From an uncultured Collinsella sp. (lineage in GTDB: Bacteria > Actinomycetota > Coriobacteriia > Coriobacteriales > Coriobacteriaceae): DNA of 64,000 nt. The stretch is from positions 1-64,000 of the forward strand of contig CABUIY010000001.1 of the NCBI GenBank assembly GCA_902491765.1, in the 5' to 3' direction. Positions within the stretch are counted from its first letter, which is position 1, and every line of letters starts with the position of its first letter. A program made the position numbers and the translations under genes. The notes under the pieces are model-generated. The model was not told where the DNA came from. It made no database searches and worked only from the letters and a program-made list of their open reading frames with translations. Below, piece after piece: positions 31,709 to 41,221 of this stretch.

Positions 31709-34135
31709 TTACATCAAATCATAGGCGTCGACGTCAACGCTCACGCTCACGCCACGCACGGAGCCCACCTCTTTGAGGCAGGCGTCGATATCGTCAGAGA
31801 CATGGTACCCCACGGGCGACTTCACAAGCAGATGGAAGCGGTAACGGTCCTTGGCTCTCTCGATTACACACGAAGCCGGGCCAAGCACCTGCGGCACGGC
31901 ACTCCCCGCCCGCAAAAAGTCGGGCGCGGCGGCATGCCAGCGGCGCTTAAGAAGCTTTGCAATGCGCCCGATGTAGTCTTGCGCGTCGTCTCGGTTCGCC
32001 GACCACACCAAGATGTTGACCAGGCGAACAAACGGCGGGTATAGCGCGTCGCGGCGCTGTTCCAGGTCGTAGTCGGTAAAGATCGAACGGTCATGCTCAG
32101 CGACGGCGCGAATGACCGGATCCTCGGGCAGGTAGGTCTGGATGATCACCTCGCCGGGGCGATCGCCGCGACCGGCACGGCCCGCCACCTGTTCCAGCAG
32201 GTCGTAGGCGCGCTCCCCTGCGCGAAAGTCGGGCAGCTTGAGGGCGAAGTCGGCATTGACCACGCCCACGAGCGTGACCTCAGGAAAGTCGAGACCCTTT
32301 GCGATCATTTGGGTGCCCAGCAACACGGCGCAATCGGCCGCATCGAACTGCTCGAGCAGCTTTTTGTGCGCATCCTTGCCGCGCGTGGAATCGGCATCCA
32401 TGCGAATAATGGCGACGTCCTCGGGAAGCATCTGGTGCAGTGCGTCCTCGATCTGCTGAGTGCCCAGACCCATTTTTGCCAGATAGCGGCTACCGCATTT
32501 GGGACAGTGGCTCGTGGGCGCGGGATACGGCTGCACGCGCCAAGACGAACCGCATGTGTGACACTGCAGCGTGTGCGTGCGTTCGTGGTACGTGAGCGCG
32601 GTGGAACAGTGGTTGCAGGTGGGCACGCAGCCGCACTCGCGGCACATCAGGAACGGCGCAAAGCCACGGCGGTTATGCAGCAGTACGGCCTTCTCGCGTC
32701 GCTCGACCACACGCTCAAGGCCTTCTATAAGCGGTTTTGAGAACATGGAGCGGCTACCGTGCGAGAACTCGCGACGCAGATCGGCAATGCGAACCGTGGG
32801 CAACACGGCGTGTCCCGGGCGCTCGGGCATCTCGACGCGCGTCCAGGTGGCACCGTTATACGTGCCACGGCGGCAGCGGTCGAGGGACTCGGCAGATGGC
32901 GTGGCGGAGCCCAACACGAGCGGGCAGCGGTAGCGCCGCGCCATCTCGGCTGCCACCTCGCGCACGTGGTAGCGCGGACTGGAGCCCTGCTTATAGCTAG
33001 TCTCGTGCTCCTCGTCGATGATGATGAGACCAAGGTCGCTGAGCGGGCAAAAGAGCGCCGAGCGGGCGCCGACGACCACGCGGGCCGCACCGCTGGCGAC
33101 CATATCCCACTGGTCCAGGCGCTCGCCGGCCGAAAGGCGCGAATGGAACACGGCGACCGTCTCGCCAAAGCGCGAACGGAAGCGGCCGACGGTCTGGGCC
33201 GTCAGCGAGATCTCGGGCACCAGCACGCAAGCCGAACGGCCGGCCGCCAGCACGCGCTCGATGGCGGAGAGGTACACCTCGGTTTTGCCGGAGCCGGTGA
33301 CGCCGTCGACCAGCACCACGTCGCCATGAGCGTCCAGACGGGCGCGCTCAATCTGCGCGAGTGCCTGCTTCTGGCCGTTGGTAAGGGAGACCGGCGCCTT
33401 GCCGCTTGCCGAGGACAGCGTGGTCTGCTCGCTGCAGCCACGCCACGCACGACGCTCCTCCACCACGACGACGCCGCGTTTTTCGAGCGCCTTGATGGTC
33501 GCCGACATGCTGTTATAGAGAAGGTTGAGGTCGCGCGTCGTGACCGGGCCGCACTGGAGCGCCTCGATGAGCTGACGCTGGCGGACCGCGGTCTTGGGCG
33601 GCGTATAGTCGAAGCCCTCGGGCGTGAGCATGACCCAGCGGTTTTGGATGGGTTTGACGGCGGGGCGCTCAACGGCCCACACGCCGTCGTCACCTTTGAC
33701 CACGCGCGGGCTTCCACCCGGGGGCAAGAACAAACGCAGGCACTCGGAAAGCGTTGCGACGTACTCGCGGCTCATCCAGCGTGCGATACGGGCAGCCTCG
33801 GCGGTAAAGAGCGGTTTGCTGAGGATAGCCTCGATGGCTTTAATGCGGGCTGGGTCGAGGGCGTTGATGCCTTGCAGGTCACCCAGCTCAAGCGCAATGT
33901 CGACGATATAGCCCGCGGCGGCACGGTTACCAAAGTGGACCAGGACCTTGGATCCGATTTGCGCCTCGTTGGCAAGGGACCGGGGAATGCCATAAGCAAA
34001 CGGCTCGTACAGCGCACGGGTGGGAATGTCGAGGACTACGCTCGCATAGGCGGCGACGGGTTCAGGCGCGAACTCAGGCTTGGCCGGAGTCTCCTCCGGT
34101 TCCGGCGAACCAAACAGCGACAGTTGCTCGGCCAT
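31709..34135 (-). CDS. priA: Primosomal helicase N-prime (PriA)
   Basis: This 808-residue replication-restart helicase has an N-terminal DNA-binding part (VVLDIPTRALYEPFAY, KVLVHFGNRAAAGYIV), Walker A in LVDGVTGSGKTEVYL, the motif LVPEISLTAQT, Walker B IIIDEEHETSYKQ and VLGSATPSAES. The helicase lobes are split by the zinc-binding insert: CRECGCVPTCNHC and CHTCGS, then CPKCGS. LLGTQMIAKGLDFPEVTLVGV and QVAGRAGRGDRPGEV complete the helicase signature. The ATG at 34135 (MAEQLSLFGS) is preferred; the longer frame from 34174 includes the terminator of gltX. It is followed closely by def. Confidence 0.93.
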   Translation of the reverse strand: MAEQLSLFGSPEPEETPAKPEFAPEPVAAYASVVLDIPTRALYEPFAYGIPRSLANEAQIGSKVLVHFGNRAAAGYIVDIALELGDLQGINALDPARIKAIEAILSKPLFTAEAARIARWMSREYVATLSECLRLFLPPGGSPRVVKGDDGVWAVERPAVKPIQNRWVMLTPEGFDYTPPKTAVRQRQLIEALQCGPVTTRDLNLLYNSMSATIKALEKRGVVVVEERRAWRGCSEQTTLSSASGKAPVSLTNGQKQALAQIERARLDAHGDVVLVDGVTGSGKTEVYLSAIERVLAAGRSACVLVPEISLTAQTVGRFRSRFGETVAVFHSRLSAGERLDQWDMVASGAARVVVGARSALFCPLSDLGLIIIDEEHETSYKQGSSPRYHVREVAAEMARRYRCPLVLGSATPSAESLDRCRRGTYNGATWTRVEMPERPGHAVLPTVRIADLRREFSHGSRSMFSKPLIEGLERVVERREKAVLLHNRRGFAPFLMCRECGCVPTCNHCSTALTYHERTHTLQCHTCGSSWRVQPYPAPTSHCPKCGSRYLAKMGLGTQQIEDALHQMLPEDVAIIRMDADSTRGKDAHKKLLEQFDAADCAVLLGTQMIAKGLDFPEVTLVGVVNADFALKLPDFRAGERAYDLLEQVAGRAGRGDRPGEVIIQTYLPEDPVIRAVAEHDRSIFTDYDLEQRRDALYPPFVRLVNILVWSANRDDAQDYIGRIAKLLKRRWHAAAPDFLRAGSAVPQVLGPASCVIERAKDRYRFHLLVKSPVGYHVSDDIDACLKEVGSVRGVSVSVDVDAYDLM

Positions 34136-34170
34136 GGCCCCTATACCTCCCATCCCATGCGTCTTCAGAA

Positions 34171-34200
34171 ACAAGAGCCCCGCTCGGGTGAACGGGGCTC
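34171..34200 (-). terminator. Hairpin after gltX
   Basis: The stem GAGCCCCG/CGGGGCTC (34175-34182 with 34193-34200) lies between the gltX stop and priA. The minus strand continues TTGTTTCTG, a weak U-rich tail, so termination may be partial. Confidence 0.6.
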
Positions 34201-34223
34201 GGATACATGCGTTTACGCGGCTG

Positions 34224-35699
34224 CTACAGCGCCATCGTGCGGGCGCGGTCGATACGCGCCAGGCAGTCGTCGCGGCCGACGAGCGCCATGGTCTCGCCCA
34301 GCGGGGGGCTCACCATGTTGCCGCAGACGGCGACGCGCACGGCCTGGAACACCACGCGCTTCTTAAGGTCCATCTGCTCGGGCACCGGCTCAAGCGCGGC
34401 GTCGATGTTGGCAGCCGTCCACTCGTTCACGCCCTCGAGAGCGGCCTTGGCGGCATCCAGAATGGCACCCATGCCCTCCTTGGCCAGGCCCTTGTTGACG
34501 GACTTCTCGTCATACTCGAGCGTCTCGGCCGTAGCGAAGATGGGAGCGGCGACGGTCACGGCGTCGGCCGGCATCTTGGTGCGCGGCTTGACGATGGCGG
34601 CAAGCGCGTCGATCCAATCCTCGCCGTACTCGACATTGCCCTCGATGAGACCCGCCTCGTGCAGCTCGGGGACCATGATCTCGTCGGCAAACTGAGCATC
34701 GGACATGCCGTTGATGTACTCGGCATTGACCCAATCGAGCTTCTTGGGATCGAAGGTCGCCGGGTTCTTGGAGATGCGGTCGAGTGAGAACTTGTTGGCC
34801 AGGACATCGCGCGGGATGATCGTGGTCTCGCCGTCGAGCGACCAGCCGAGCAGCGCCAGGTAGTTGACGAAGGCGTCGGACAGGTAACCGGCGTCGCGGT
34901 ACTCCTCCACCGAGGTGGCGCCGTGGCGCTTGGAGAGCTTCTTGCCGTCGGCGCCCAGGATCATGGAGATGTGAGCGAACGTGGGCACGGGAGCGCCGAG
35001 GGCCTCGTAGACCATGACCTGACGCGGGGTGTTGGACAGGTGGTCGTCGCCGCGGATGACATGGGTGATCTTCATCATGGCGTCGTCGACGACGGTCGCG
35101 AAGTTATACGTGGGCGTGCCATCGGAGCGGAAGATGACAAAGTCGTCGAGCTCCTTGGCGTCGAAGGTCACCTCGCCGTGGACGGCGTCGTGGATGACGA
35201 CGTCGCCGCGGTCCTCGGGCACCTTAATACGCAGGACGTAGGACTCGCCGGCCTCGATGCGACGGCGGGCCTCCTCGGGATCAAGATCGCGGCAACGGCG
35301 CTGATAGCCCTGGAAGGGGTCCTTGCGCTCCTGCGCGGCCTTGCGGTCGGCGTCGAGCTGCTCCTTGGTGCAGAAGCAGGGATAGGCCTTGCCCTCGTCC
35401 CAAAGCTTCTGGGCGGCCTGCTTGTACAGGTCCAAGCGCTCAGTCTGGGCGTAGGGGCCAAAGTCGCCGCCTACCTCGGGGCCCTCATCCCAGTCCAGGC
35501 CAAGCCAACGCATGGCGCGCAGGATGATCTGCGTGTTCTCATCGGTGGAGCGGGTGGGGTCGGTGTCGTCGATGCGCAGGATGAACGTGCCGCCGTTTGC
35601 GCGGGCGAAAGCCCAGTTATAGATAGCGGTGCGAGCGCCGCCGATGTGCAGCTTGCCCGTCGGTGAGGGTGCAAAGCGGACGCGAACGTCTGATGCCAT
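34224..35699 (-). CDS. gltX: Glutamate--tRNA ligase
   Basis: This 491-residue class I synthetase carries the HIGH-type motif in RFAPSPTGKLHIGGARTAIYN and the KMSKS-type motif as GKKLSKRHGATSV. Also present are FILRIDDTDPTRS and HVIRGDDHLSNTPRQ, typical of bacterial GluRS. The C-terminal helical anticodon domain is complete. Whether it is discriminating or also charges tRNA-Gln cannot be decided here. The ATG at 35699 has GAGGAG 6 bases upstream; a start at 35738 has no support. It is divergent from metK. Confidence 0.95.
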   Translation of the reverse strand: MASDVRVRFAPSPTGKLHIGGARTAIYNWAFARANGGTFILRIDDTDPTRSTDENTQIILRAMRWLGLDWDEGPEVGGDFGPYAQTERLDLYKQAAQKLWDEGKAYPCFCTKEQLDADRKAAQERKDPFQGYQRRCRDLDPEEARRRIEAGESYVLRIKVPEDRGDVVIHDAVHGEVTFDAKELDDFVIFRSDGTPTYNFATVVDDAMMKITHVIRGDDHLSNTPRQVMVYEALGAPVPTFAHISMILGADGKKLSKRHGATSVEEYRDAGYLSDAFVNYLALLGWSLDGETTIIPRDVLANKFSLDRISKNPATFDPKKLDWVNAEYINGMSDAQFADEIMVPELHEAGLIEGNVEYGEDWIDALAAIVKPRTKMPADAVTVAAPIFATAETLEYDEKSVNKGLAKEGMGAILDAAKAALEGVNEWTAANIDAALEPVPEQMDLKKRVVFQAVRVAVCGNMVSPPLGETMALVGRDDCLARIDRARTMAL

Positions 35700-35780
35700 G
35701 GATATCTCCTCGATTGCAGGATGGATGTCTAACCGCACCAGTATAAAGCATCAAAGCAACCTCCGCACAAAGGGCACCGA

Positions 35781-35870
35781 CCTACTCATTGGGGACAGAC
35801 TTAAATGGCCAGTCGTTGGAGACGTTCTTAGTTTAAGGCTGGTCATTTATGTCTGTCCCCAATGAGTAGG
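35781..35870. repeat. Long intergenic hairpin between gltX and metK
   Basis: Perfect 20-bp arms (CCTACTCATTGGGGACAGAC at 35781-35800 and its complement at 35851-35870) enclose a 50-base region whose edges also pair in part. CCGCAC (35763) and GTGCGG (35870) extend the outer pairing. It lies between the divergent starts, so it is not a terminator of either flanking gene. Confidence 0.8.
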
Positions 35871-35927
35871 TGCGGAAAGGGTGTGAATGTTTGATTTACG
35901 CGCTATGATGTGCCCTTGCATAGAGAG

Positions 35928-35954
35928 CCCGGCGGAATGGTAACGGTCGCCGGG
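35928..35954 (+). promoter_or_regulatory. Stem-loop in the metK 5' leader
   Basis: CCCGGCG (35928-35934) pairs with CGCCGGG (35948-35954) shortly before metK. It could be part of a leader control element. It does not match the core of a SAM riboswitch that I know. Confidence 0.35.
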
Positions 35955-35976
35955 ACACGTTTTTGAAAGGACAATC

Positions 35977-37257
35977 ATGTCAGAAGAACTTCGTTCCATC
36001 CCGCCCCAACACGGGTCCTTTGTTTTTACGTCGGAGTCGGTGACCGAAGGTCATCCCGATAAGATCGCTGACCAGATCAGCGACGCCGTCCTCGACGCAA
36101 TCCTCGCCAAAGAAATAGAGCTCCAGGAGCAGGGCTACATCGCCCCCAACGGCGTGCCTGCCAACGTGGAGAACGTCCGCTGCGCCTGCGAGACCCTCGT
36201 GACCACCGGCACCGTCATCGTCGCCGGCGAGATTCGCACCCAGGCCTACGTAGACGTTCAGGAAATCGCCCGTGGCGTTATCCGCCGCATTGGCTACAAC
36301 CGTGCCAAGTTCGGTTTTGACTGCGACACCTGCGGCGTCATGAGCCTCATCCACGAGCAGTCGCCCGATATCGCCCAAGGCGTTGACGAGTCCTTCGAGA
36401 CCCAGACCGGCGCTACCACCGACCCGATCGACCTGATCGGTGCCGGCGACCAGGGCATGATGTTCGGATATGCCTCCAACGAGACCAAGACCCTCATGCC
36501 CATGCCGCACTACCTGGCAAGCCGCCTAGCCGAGCGCCTGGCCGCCGTGCGTCACGACGGTACCCTCGCCTATCTGCGTCCCGACGGCAAGACCCAGGTC
36601 ACCGTGCGCTACGAGGAAGGCAAGCCCGTCGAGGTCACGACCATCGTCATCTCCACGCAGCACGCCGCCGAGATCGAGGACATGGGCAAGATCAAGGCCG
36701 ACCTCATCGAGCACGTCATCACCCCGGTCATGGCCGCCGAGAACATGCCGTGGGACAACGCGGACATCTACGTGAACCCCACCGGTCGCTTTGTCGTGGG
36801 CGGCCCCATGGGCGACACGGGCCTCACCGGCCGCAAGATCATTGTCGACACCTACGGCGGCTACGGCCGTCACGGTGGTGGTGCCTTTAGCGGCAAGGAC
36901 TGTACCAAGGTCGACCGCTCCGCCGCGTATGCCGCGCGCTGGGTTGCCAAGAACGTGGTCGCCGCCGGCCTAGCTGACCGCTGCGAAGTCGAGCTCGCCT
37001 ACGCCATCGGCGTTTCCAAGCCCCTTTCAATCATGGTCGACACCTTCGGCACCGCACATGTTGCCGAGGACAAAATCGTTGAAGCCGTGGAGAAGACCTT
37101 CGACCTGCGCCCGGGCGCCATCATCCGCGACCTGGACCTGCGTCGCCCCATCTACGAAAAGACGGCAGCCTACGGTCACTTCGGCCGCGAAGACGCCGAC
37201 TTCACCTGGGAGAAAACCGACCGAGTCGAAGAACTCAAAGCAGCCTGCGGCCTGTAA
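35977..37257 (+). CDS. metK: S-adenosylmethionine synthase
   Basis: This 426-residue enzyme makes SAM from methionine and ATP and would feed the many SAM-dependent cobalamin methyltransferases encoded downstream. Signatures are FTSESVTEGHPDKIADQISD, IGAGDQGMMFGYASNET, GRFVVGGPMGDTGLTGRKII, DTYGGYGRHGGGAFSGKD and DRSAAYAARWVAKNVV. It is somewhat longer than common forms because of an insert (about residues 48-62, EQGYIAPNGVPANVEN) near the N-terminus. GAAAGGACAATC precedes the ATG. A clear terminator follows. Confidence 0.96.
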   Translation: MSEELRSIPPQHGSFVFTSESVTEGHPDKIADQISDAVLDAILAKEIELQEQGYIAPNGVPANVENVRCACETLVTTGTVIVAGEIRTQAYVDVQEIARGVIRRIGYNRAKFGFDCDTCGVMSLIHEQSPDIAQGVDESFETQTGATTDPIDLIGAGDQGMMFGYASNETKTLMPMPHYLASRLAERLAAVRHDGTLAYLRPDGKTQVTVRYEEGKPVEVTTIVISTQHAAEIEDMGKIKADLIEHVITPVMAAENMPWDNADIYVNPTGRFVVGGPMGDTGLTGRKIIVDTYGGYGRHGGGAFSGKDCTKVDRSAAYAARWVAKNVVAAGLADRCEVELAYAIGVSKPLSIMVDTFGTAHVAEDKIVEAVEKTFDLRPGAIIRDLDLRRPIYEKTAAYGHFGREDADFTWEKTDRVEELKAACGL

Positions 37258-37293
37258 TTAAGAGCCGCTAAGGTCACAAAACGCATGCGCTTT

Positions 37294-37334
37294 CAAAAGA
37301 AGTACCGCCCCCAAGCGGTGCTTCTTTTTTATTA
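37294..37334 (+). terminator. Terminator after metK
   Basis: AAGAAGTACCGC pairs with GCGGTGCTTCTT around a CCCCAA loop near 37298-37327, with one mismatch, and is followed by TTTTTATT. It lies about 40 bases after the stop codon. Confidence 0.85.
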
Positions 37335-37424
37335 ATCCGGTGGTGAAGATGCTTCGATATGAGCCTACGCTGCGTCACCAGCTAATGAATTTTGCAGCAC
37401 ACGCGCCTCTACCATGTATCCTTA

Positions 37425-37545
37425 GTTCCGAGGGCTTTGGTATTTGGTCGATCGCGAGTTCCGCACGAGCCGGAGAGCACTTAATGTGCTCTCCGTGCGA
37501 GCCAGGACTGTAGAGCAGGCGACCAAATACCAAAGCCCTCGGAAC
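37425..37545. repeat. 121-bp intergenic hairpin between metK and sdaA
   Basis: Perfect 26-bp arms at 37425-37450 and 37520-37545 (outer end GTTCCGAGGGCTTTGG) enclose a second hairpin GGAGAGCAC/GTGCTCTCC (37472-37480 with 37486-37494). It lies about 57 bases before the sdaA start and after the metK terminator, in the largest gene-free gap of this part of the window. It could be a riboregulator leader of sdaA or a mobile palindromic repeat. Confidence 0.8.
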
Positions 37546-37601
37546 GGCGGGACAGAGTATGCCCCGCCCCTCGGGACGACGAGCCACGTAAAGGAGCATC
37601 C

Positions 37602-39209
37602 ATGGCAGGCAAGCCGCAAACACTAGCTACGACCTCGGCATTCGAGATCTTGGGCCCCGTCATGGTCGGCCCCAGCTCATCGCACACCGCCGGCGCCCTA
37701 CGCTGCGCCCAAGTTGCCGCCAGCCTGCTGGAAGGCCGCATCACCAAAGTCACCTTTGGCCTGTGGAACTCCTTCGCCCACACCTACCGCGGCCACGGCA
37801 CCGACCGTGCGCTCGTCGCGGGCATTCTGGGTCTCGACACCGATGACGAGAACATCAAGCAGGCCTTCGACCTCGCACGCGAGCAGGGCCTCGAATATCA
37901 CTTTGACATCAAGGGCGACGACGCCTCCATCCACCCCAATACCGTCGACATCGACATGGTCGATGACACGGGCGCCACGGCACAGGTCCGCGGTGAAAGC
38001 CTTGGCGGCGGCAAGATGCGCATCAGCCGCATTAACGGCGTCGGCGTCGACATCTCGGGCATGTATTCCACGCTCTTCGTGGCGCACAAGGACGTCCCCG
38101 GCGTGCTCGCCGCGCTCACCAACCTGCTCGCCTACGCCCACGTAAACATCGCCTTCTGCCGCACCTACCGCACCGAAGTGGGCGGCCAGGCCTACTCCGT
38201 CTTTGAGACCGACGGCGCGCCCGACGACACCGTCGTCCCCATGCTGCGCAAGCTCGACAATGTCGATTACGCAACGTTTATCGAGCTCCCCGGTTCTGCC
38301 TCGTCGCTCTCCCCCGGCGTCTCGGCCAAGGAAATCTTCGACGACGGTGAGCAGCTGCTCGAGGCGTGCGAGGAACTTGGACTCAGTATCGGAGCCGTCA
38401 TGGCCGTGCGCGAGGCGCGTCTGACCGGCGAGGCCCACGCCGTCGCCACCATGCGCCGCGTGCTCGACGTCATGCGCGAGGAGACCACGGCCCCCATCGC
38501 CAATCCGCAGCGATCGCTCGGTGGGCTAATCGGCGGCGAGGCCAAACTCGTCGAAGCCACCGGCCGCAACGATTTGAGTGCAAGCCTGATGGGCGCCGTC
38601 CAGACCGACGCCGTGGCCCGCGCGATGGCCGTGCTCGAGCGCTCCGCCACGATGGGTGTGATTGTCGCAGCTCCGACAGCAGGATCCGCGGGTGTCGTGC
38701 CCGGCTGCGTGCTGGCGCTCGCCGATCGCCTGCAGCTCAACGACGAGCAGGTCATGGACGCGCTCTACTGCGCAGCCGCCATCGGCCTCAACCTCACCAC
38801 GAGCGCCTGCGTCGCCGGCGCCGAGGGCGGCTGCCAAGCCGAGGTGGGAAGCGCCGCCGCCATGGCAGCCGCCGCGCTGGTGCAGATGCTCGGCGGCACG
38901 CCCGAGCAGGCGCTCGACGCCAGTTCCATCGCGCTGAGCAACCTGCTGGGCCTCGTTTGTGACCCCGTCGGTGGCCTCGTGGAGGTGCCCTGCCAAAACC
39001 GCAACGCCATCGGCGTGGCAGCGGCCTTTAGCTCGGCACAACTCGCCCTCGCAGGCATTAAGAGCTTGGTGCCGTTTGACCAGATGGCACATGTCATGCT
39101 CTCGGTGGGTCATGCGTTGCCGGTCACGCTGCGCGAGACGGCAAAGGGCGGCATCGCGCAGGCTCCGGCCGCACTTTCGGCCTGTGCAAAATGCGGTGTG
39201 TGCGGATAG
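37602..39209 (+). CDS. sdaA: L-serine dehydratase, iron-sulfur type, single chain
   Basis: This protein deaminates L-serine to pyruvate and ammonia with a [4Fe-4S] cluster. Its 535 residues combine the beta domain (residues about 10-225: FEILGPVMVGPSSSHTAGALR, then an ACT-like segment around VPGVLAALTNLLAYAHVNIAF) and the alpha domain (about 230-535: APTAGSAGVVPGCVLALAD, CVAGAEGGCQAEVGSA, CDPVGGLVEVPCQNRNAIG). The cluster-ligand cysteines of the alpha domain are present, and the C-terminus ends in CAKCGVCG. Bacilli usually split this enzyme into two subunits. The ATG has AAAGGAGCATCC upstream. It is likely a single-gene unit with a terminator after it. Confidence 0.93.
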   Translation: MAGKPQTLATTSAFEILGPVMVGPSSSHTAGALRCAQVAASLLEGRITKVTFGLWNSFAHTYRGHGTDRALVAGILGLDTDDENIKQAFDLAREQGLEYHFDIKGDDASIHPNTVDIDMVDDTGATAQVRGESLGGGKMRISRINGVGVDISGMYSTLFVAHKDVPGVLAALTNLLAYAHVNIAFCRTYRTEVGGQAYSVFETDGAPDDTVVPMLRKLDNVDYATFIELPGSASSLSPGVSAKEIFDDGEQLLEACEELGLSIGAVMAVREARLTGEAHAVATMRRVLDVMREETTAPIANPQRSLGGLIGGEAKLVEATGRNDLSASLMGAVQTDAVARAMAVLERSATMGVIVAAPTAGSAGVVPGCVLALADRLQLNDEQVMDALYCAAAIGLNLTTSACVAGAEGGCQAEVGSAAAMAAAALVQMLGGTPEQALDASSIALSNLLGLVCDPVGGLVEVPCQNRNAIGVAAAFSSAQLALAGIKSLVPFDQMAHVMLSVGHALPVTLRETAKGGIAQAPAALSACAKCGVCG

Positions 39210-39227
39210 CGGCAAAGAACGACTCAA

Positions 39228-39262
39228 AGGTGGGACAAATGTCCCACCTCTTTTGAATGCCA
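39228..39262 (+). terminator. Terminator after sdaA
   Basis: AGGTGGGACA/TGTCCCACCT pair around an AA loop (about 39228-39249), followed by CTTTTG. It begins about 18 bases past the sdaA stop codon. Confidence 0.8.
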
Positions 39263-39358
39263 CCGTTTCCGTACCACAAACAGCAGGGCAATCGCTATAA
39301 TGCAAGCCCAGTAAAAACACGATGAACCGCAAGGCGAAAATCGAAGGATATGCATACG

Positions 39359-41092
39359 ATGTCGCAAAACGATCGAACTCAACTGATTCCCGATCCGCAG
39401 CAGCCGAGCAGGCACACCGGCGGCGTCCAGTCGCCGCGTCCTATCGCGCCGAGCCACGGTCAGCAGCGTGGTGCAGCAAACGCGCCCCAACGCCCGAACC
39501 AACAGCGACAGCAGCGTCAGCAACGTCAACAGCGCCAGGCAAACGGCAATGCGCCCAAGCAGCCCCCCACGCACGCTCGAGGCGATCGCGGCCCCGCGCG
39601 CAAGCCCGCCGAGAACAATAAGTCGGGCAAAAAGACAACGCTCTTTGTCGTCCTGGGTCTTATCGTCATTGTCTATATCGTCGGCGTCGTAGCGTTTTCG
39701 CAGGTAGCCTACCCCAACACCACCATTGCCGGGGTCGATGTCTCGTTTTCCAACGCTTCGTCTGCCGCCACCAAGGTCAACTCGGCATGGAAGCACTATA
39801 AGCTCACCGTGACAGGCGATGACTTTAATTGGACCTATCAGCCCGAGTCCGATGAACCCATCGTCGACGGAGAGGCAGCCGCAAAAGAGATCATCAGCCA
39901 CAACGAAGCCTTTGTATGGCCGGTCCGCCTTGTGGAATCCTTAAGCGGCAAAACCAAAACAACCGCTACCTCCAACGAAGTCGATCTTGATCAAAACGTC
40001 GACCTGTCCATGCTCCCCGACACCTTTGACCAAAAGAAGTTTGAGAAGGATCTGGGCGCCGCCATCGACGAATTTAACGAGGGTCGTTCGGGCACGTTCG
40101 AGGCCAATAGCTCCTATGACGAGCAAGCGAGCAAGTTTACCGTCGAGAAGGCGCGCTCCAACGAAAAACTCAACCGCGAGCATGTCATTAAGTATGCCGA
40201 GCTCGAGCTTGCCTCGCTGGCTGAGACCGTAGATTTTTCCAAGCTCGGCAACGATGCCTATGAGCCGCTCAATGGAACGCTGACTGATGATCAGATTCAG
40301 GCCGCATGCGATGCCGCCAACAACTTCCTGGGCGTCAATGTGACCCTCAAACTCAACGGCGAGGATGCCGGCAAGGTCGACGGCAGCTCCGTGTTGCAGT
40401 GGATCAGCTTTGCCGATCCGGCCAACCCCACGCTCGATACGTCGCAGATCAGCAGCTGGGCAGCCGAGCTCGCCAACGGCTTTAATACCGTGGGCTCCAC
40501 TCGCTGGTGGACGCGCGCCGATGGCAAGCAGTGCGCCGTCGAAGGCGGTGACTTTGGTTGGTCCATCGACAGTAGCTCGCTCGCCAAGCAGGTCGAGGAC
40601 GCCATTAACAACAAACAGACCGGCGAAATCGAGATCAAGTACTCCCAGAGGGCCGACACCTTTACCGCAAAGGGAGAGCCCGACTGGAAGGCATACATCG
40701 ATGTCGATCTGTCCGAGCAGCACGCGCGCTACTACGACGAGAACGGCAATATCGTTTGGGAGGCCAACTTTATTTCCGGGAAACCGGGCGAAGACGCCAC
40801 CCCCGAGGGCGTGTGGCAGATCAACAGCAACGACGGCGGCAGCACGCTGATCGGAGCCAAGGACCCCGAGACCGGTAAGCCCAAATACGAGAGCCCGGTG
40901 AGCTACTGGATGCCGTTCGAGGGCAATATGATCGGCTTCCACGACGCCACCTGGCAAAACGACAAGAGCTTCGATAATGCCGAGTCGTACAAGTGGTGCG
41001 GCAGCCACGGTTGCATCAACCTGCGCCTGGCCGATGCAAAGGCACTACACGATTGCATCAAAGTCGGCCTGTGCGTGGTTGTCCACTCGTAG
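39359..41092 (+). CDS. L,D-transpeptidase (YkuD) with peptidoglycan-binding domain
   Basis: This 577-residue membrane-anchored wall enzyme begins with about 90 residues rich in Gln, Arg and Pro (cytoplasmic and disordered). One membrane helix follows (LFVVLGLIVIVYIVGVVAF) and then extracytoplasmic domains: a PG_binding_4-like repeat (TTIAGVDVSFSNASSAA) and a second related repeat. The YkuD catalytic domain is at the C-terminus, with GFHDATWQND and the signature SHGCINLRLADAKAL containing the catalytic Cys and His. It should form 3-3 cross-links or attach proteins to peptidoglycan. The ATG at 39359 is chosen over one three codons upstream on ribosome-site spacing (AAGGA). It precedes an ABC exporter but has its own leader. 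Confidence 0.9.
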   Translation: MSQNDRTQLIPDPQQPSRHTGGVQSPRPIAPSHGQQRGAANAPQRPNQQRQQRQQRQQRQANGNAPKQPPTHARGDRGPARKPAENNKSGKKTTLFVVLGLIVIVYIVGVVAFSQVAYPNTTIAGVDVSFSNASSAATKVNSAWKHYKLTVTGDDFNWTYQPESDEPIVDGEAAAKEIISHNEAFVWPVRLVESLSGKTKTTATSNEVDLDQNVDLSMLPDTFDQKKFEKDLGAAIDEFNEGRSGTFEANSSYDEQASKFTVEKARSNEKLNREHVIKYAELELASLAETVDFSKLGNDAYEPLNGTLTDDQIQAACDAANNFLGVNVTLKLNGEDAGKVDGSSVLQWISFADPANPTLDTSQISSWAAELANGFNTVGSTRWWTRADGKQCAVEGGDFGWSIDSSSLAKQVEDAINNKQTGEIEIKYSQRADTFTAKGEPDWKAYIDVDLSEQHARYYDENGNIVWEANFISGKPGEDATPEGVWQINSNDGGSTLIGAKDPETGKPKYESPVSYWMPFEGNMIGFHDATWQNDKSFDNAESYKWCGSHGCINLRLADAKALHDCIKVGLCVVVHS

Positions 41093-41221
41093 GAAAACAC
41101 GCCTTCACACAACGGGAAACTGACGCTCCAATCTAACAGTTCCGAAAGAATCCGCCATATGCGCCCGCCTCACGCGACGGGCGCATATACTAATTGAGGA
41201 ACTTTCTATAAAGGAGACGCC

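Noticed and set aside
35880..35976. Possible SAM riboswitch before metK
   Set aside because: Only one simple stem-loop is visible; the conserved cores of the SAM classes I know are absent, and the leader is short.
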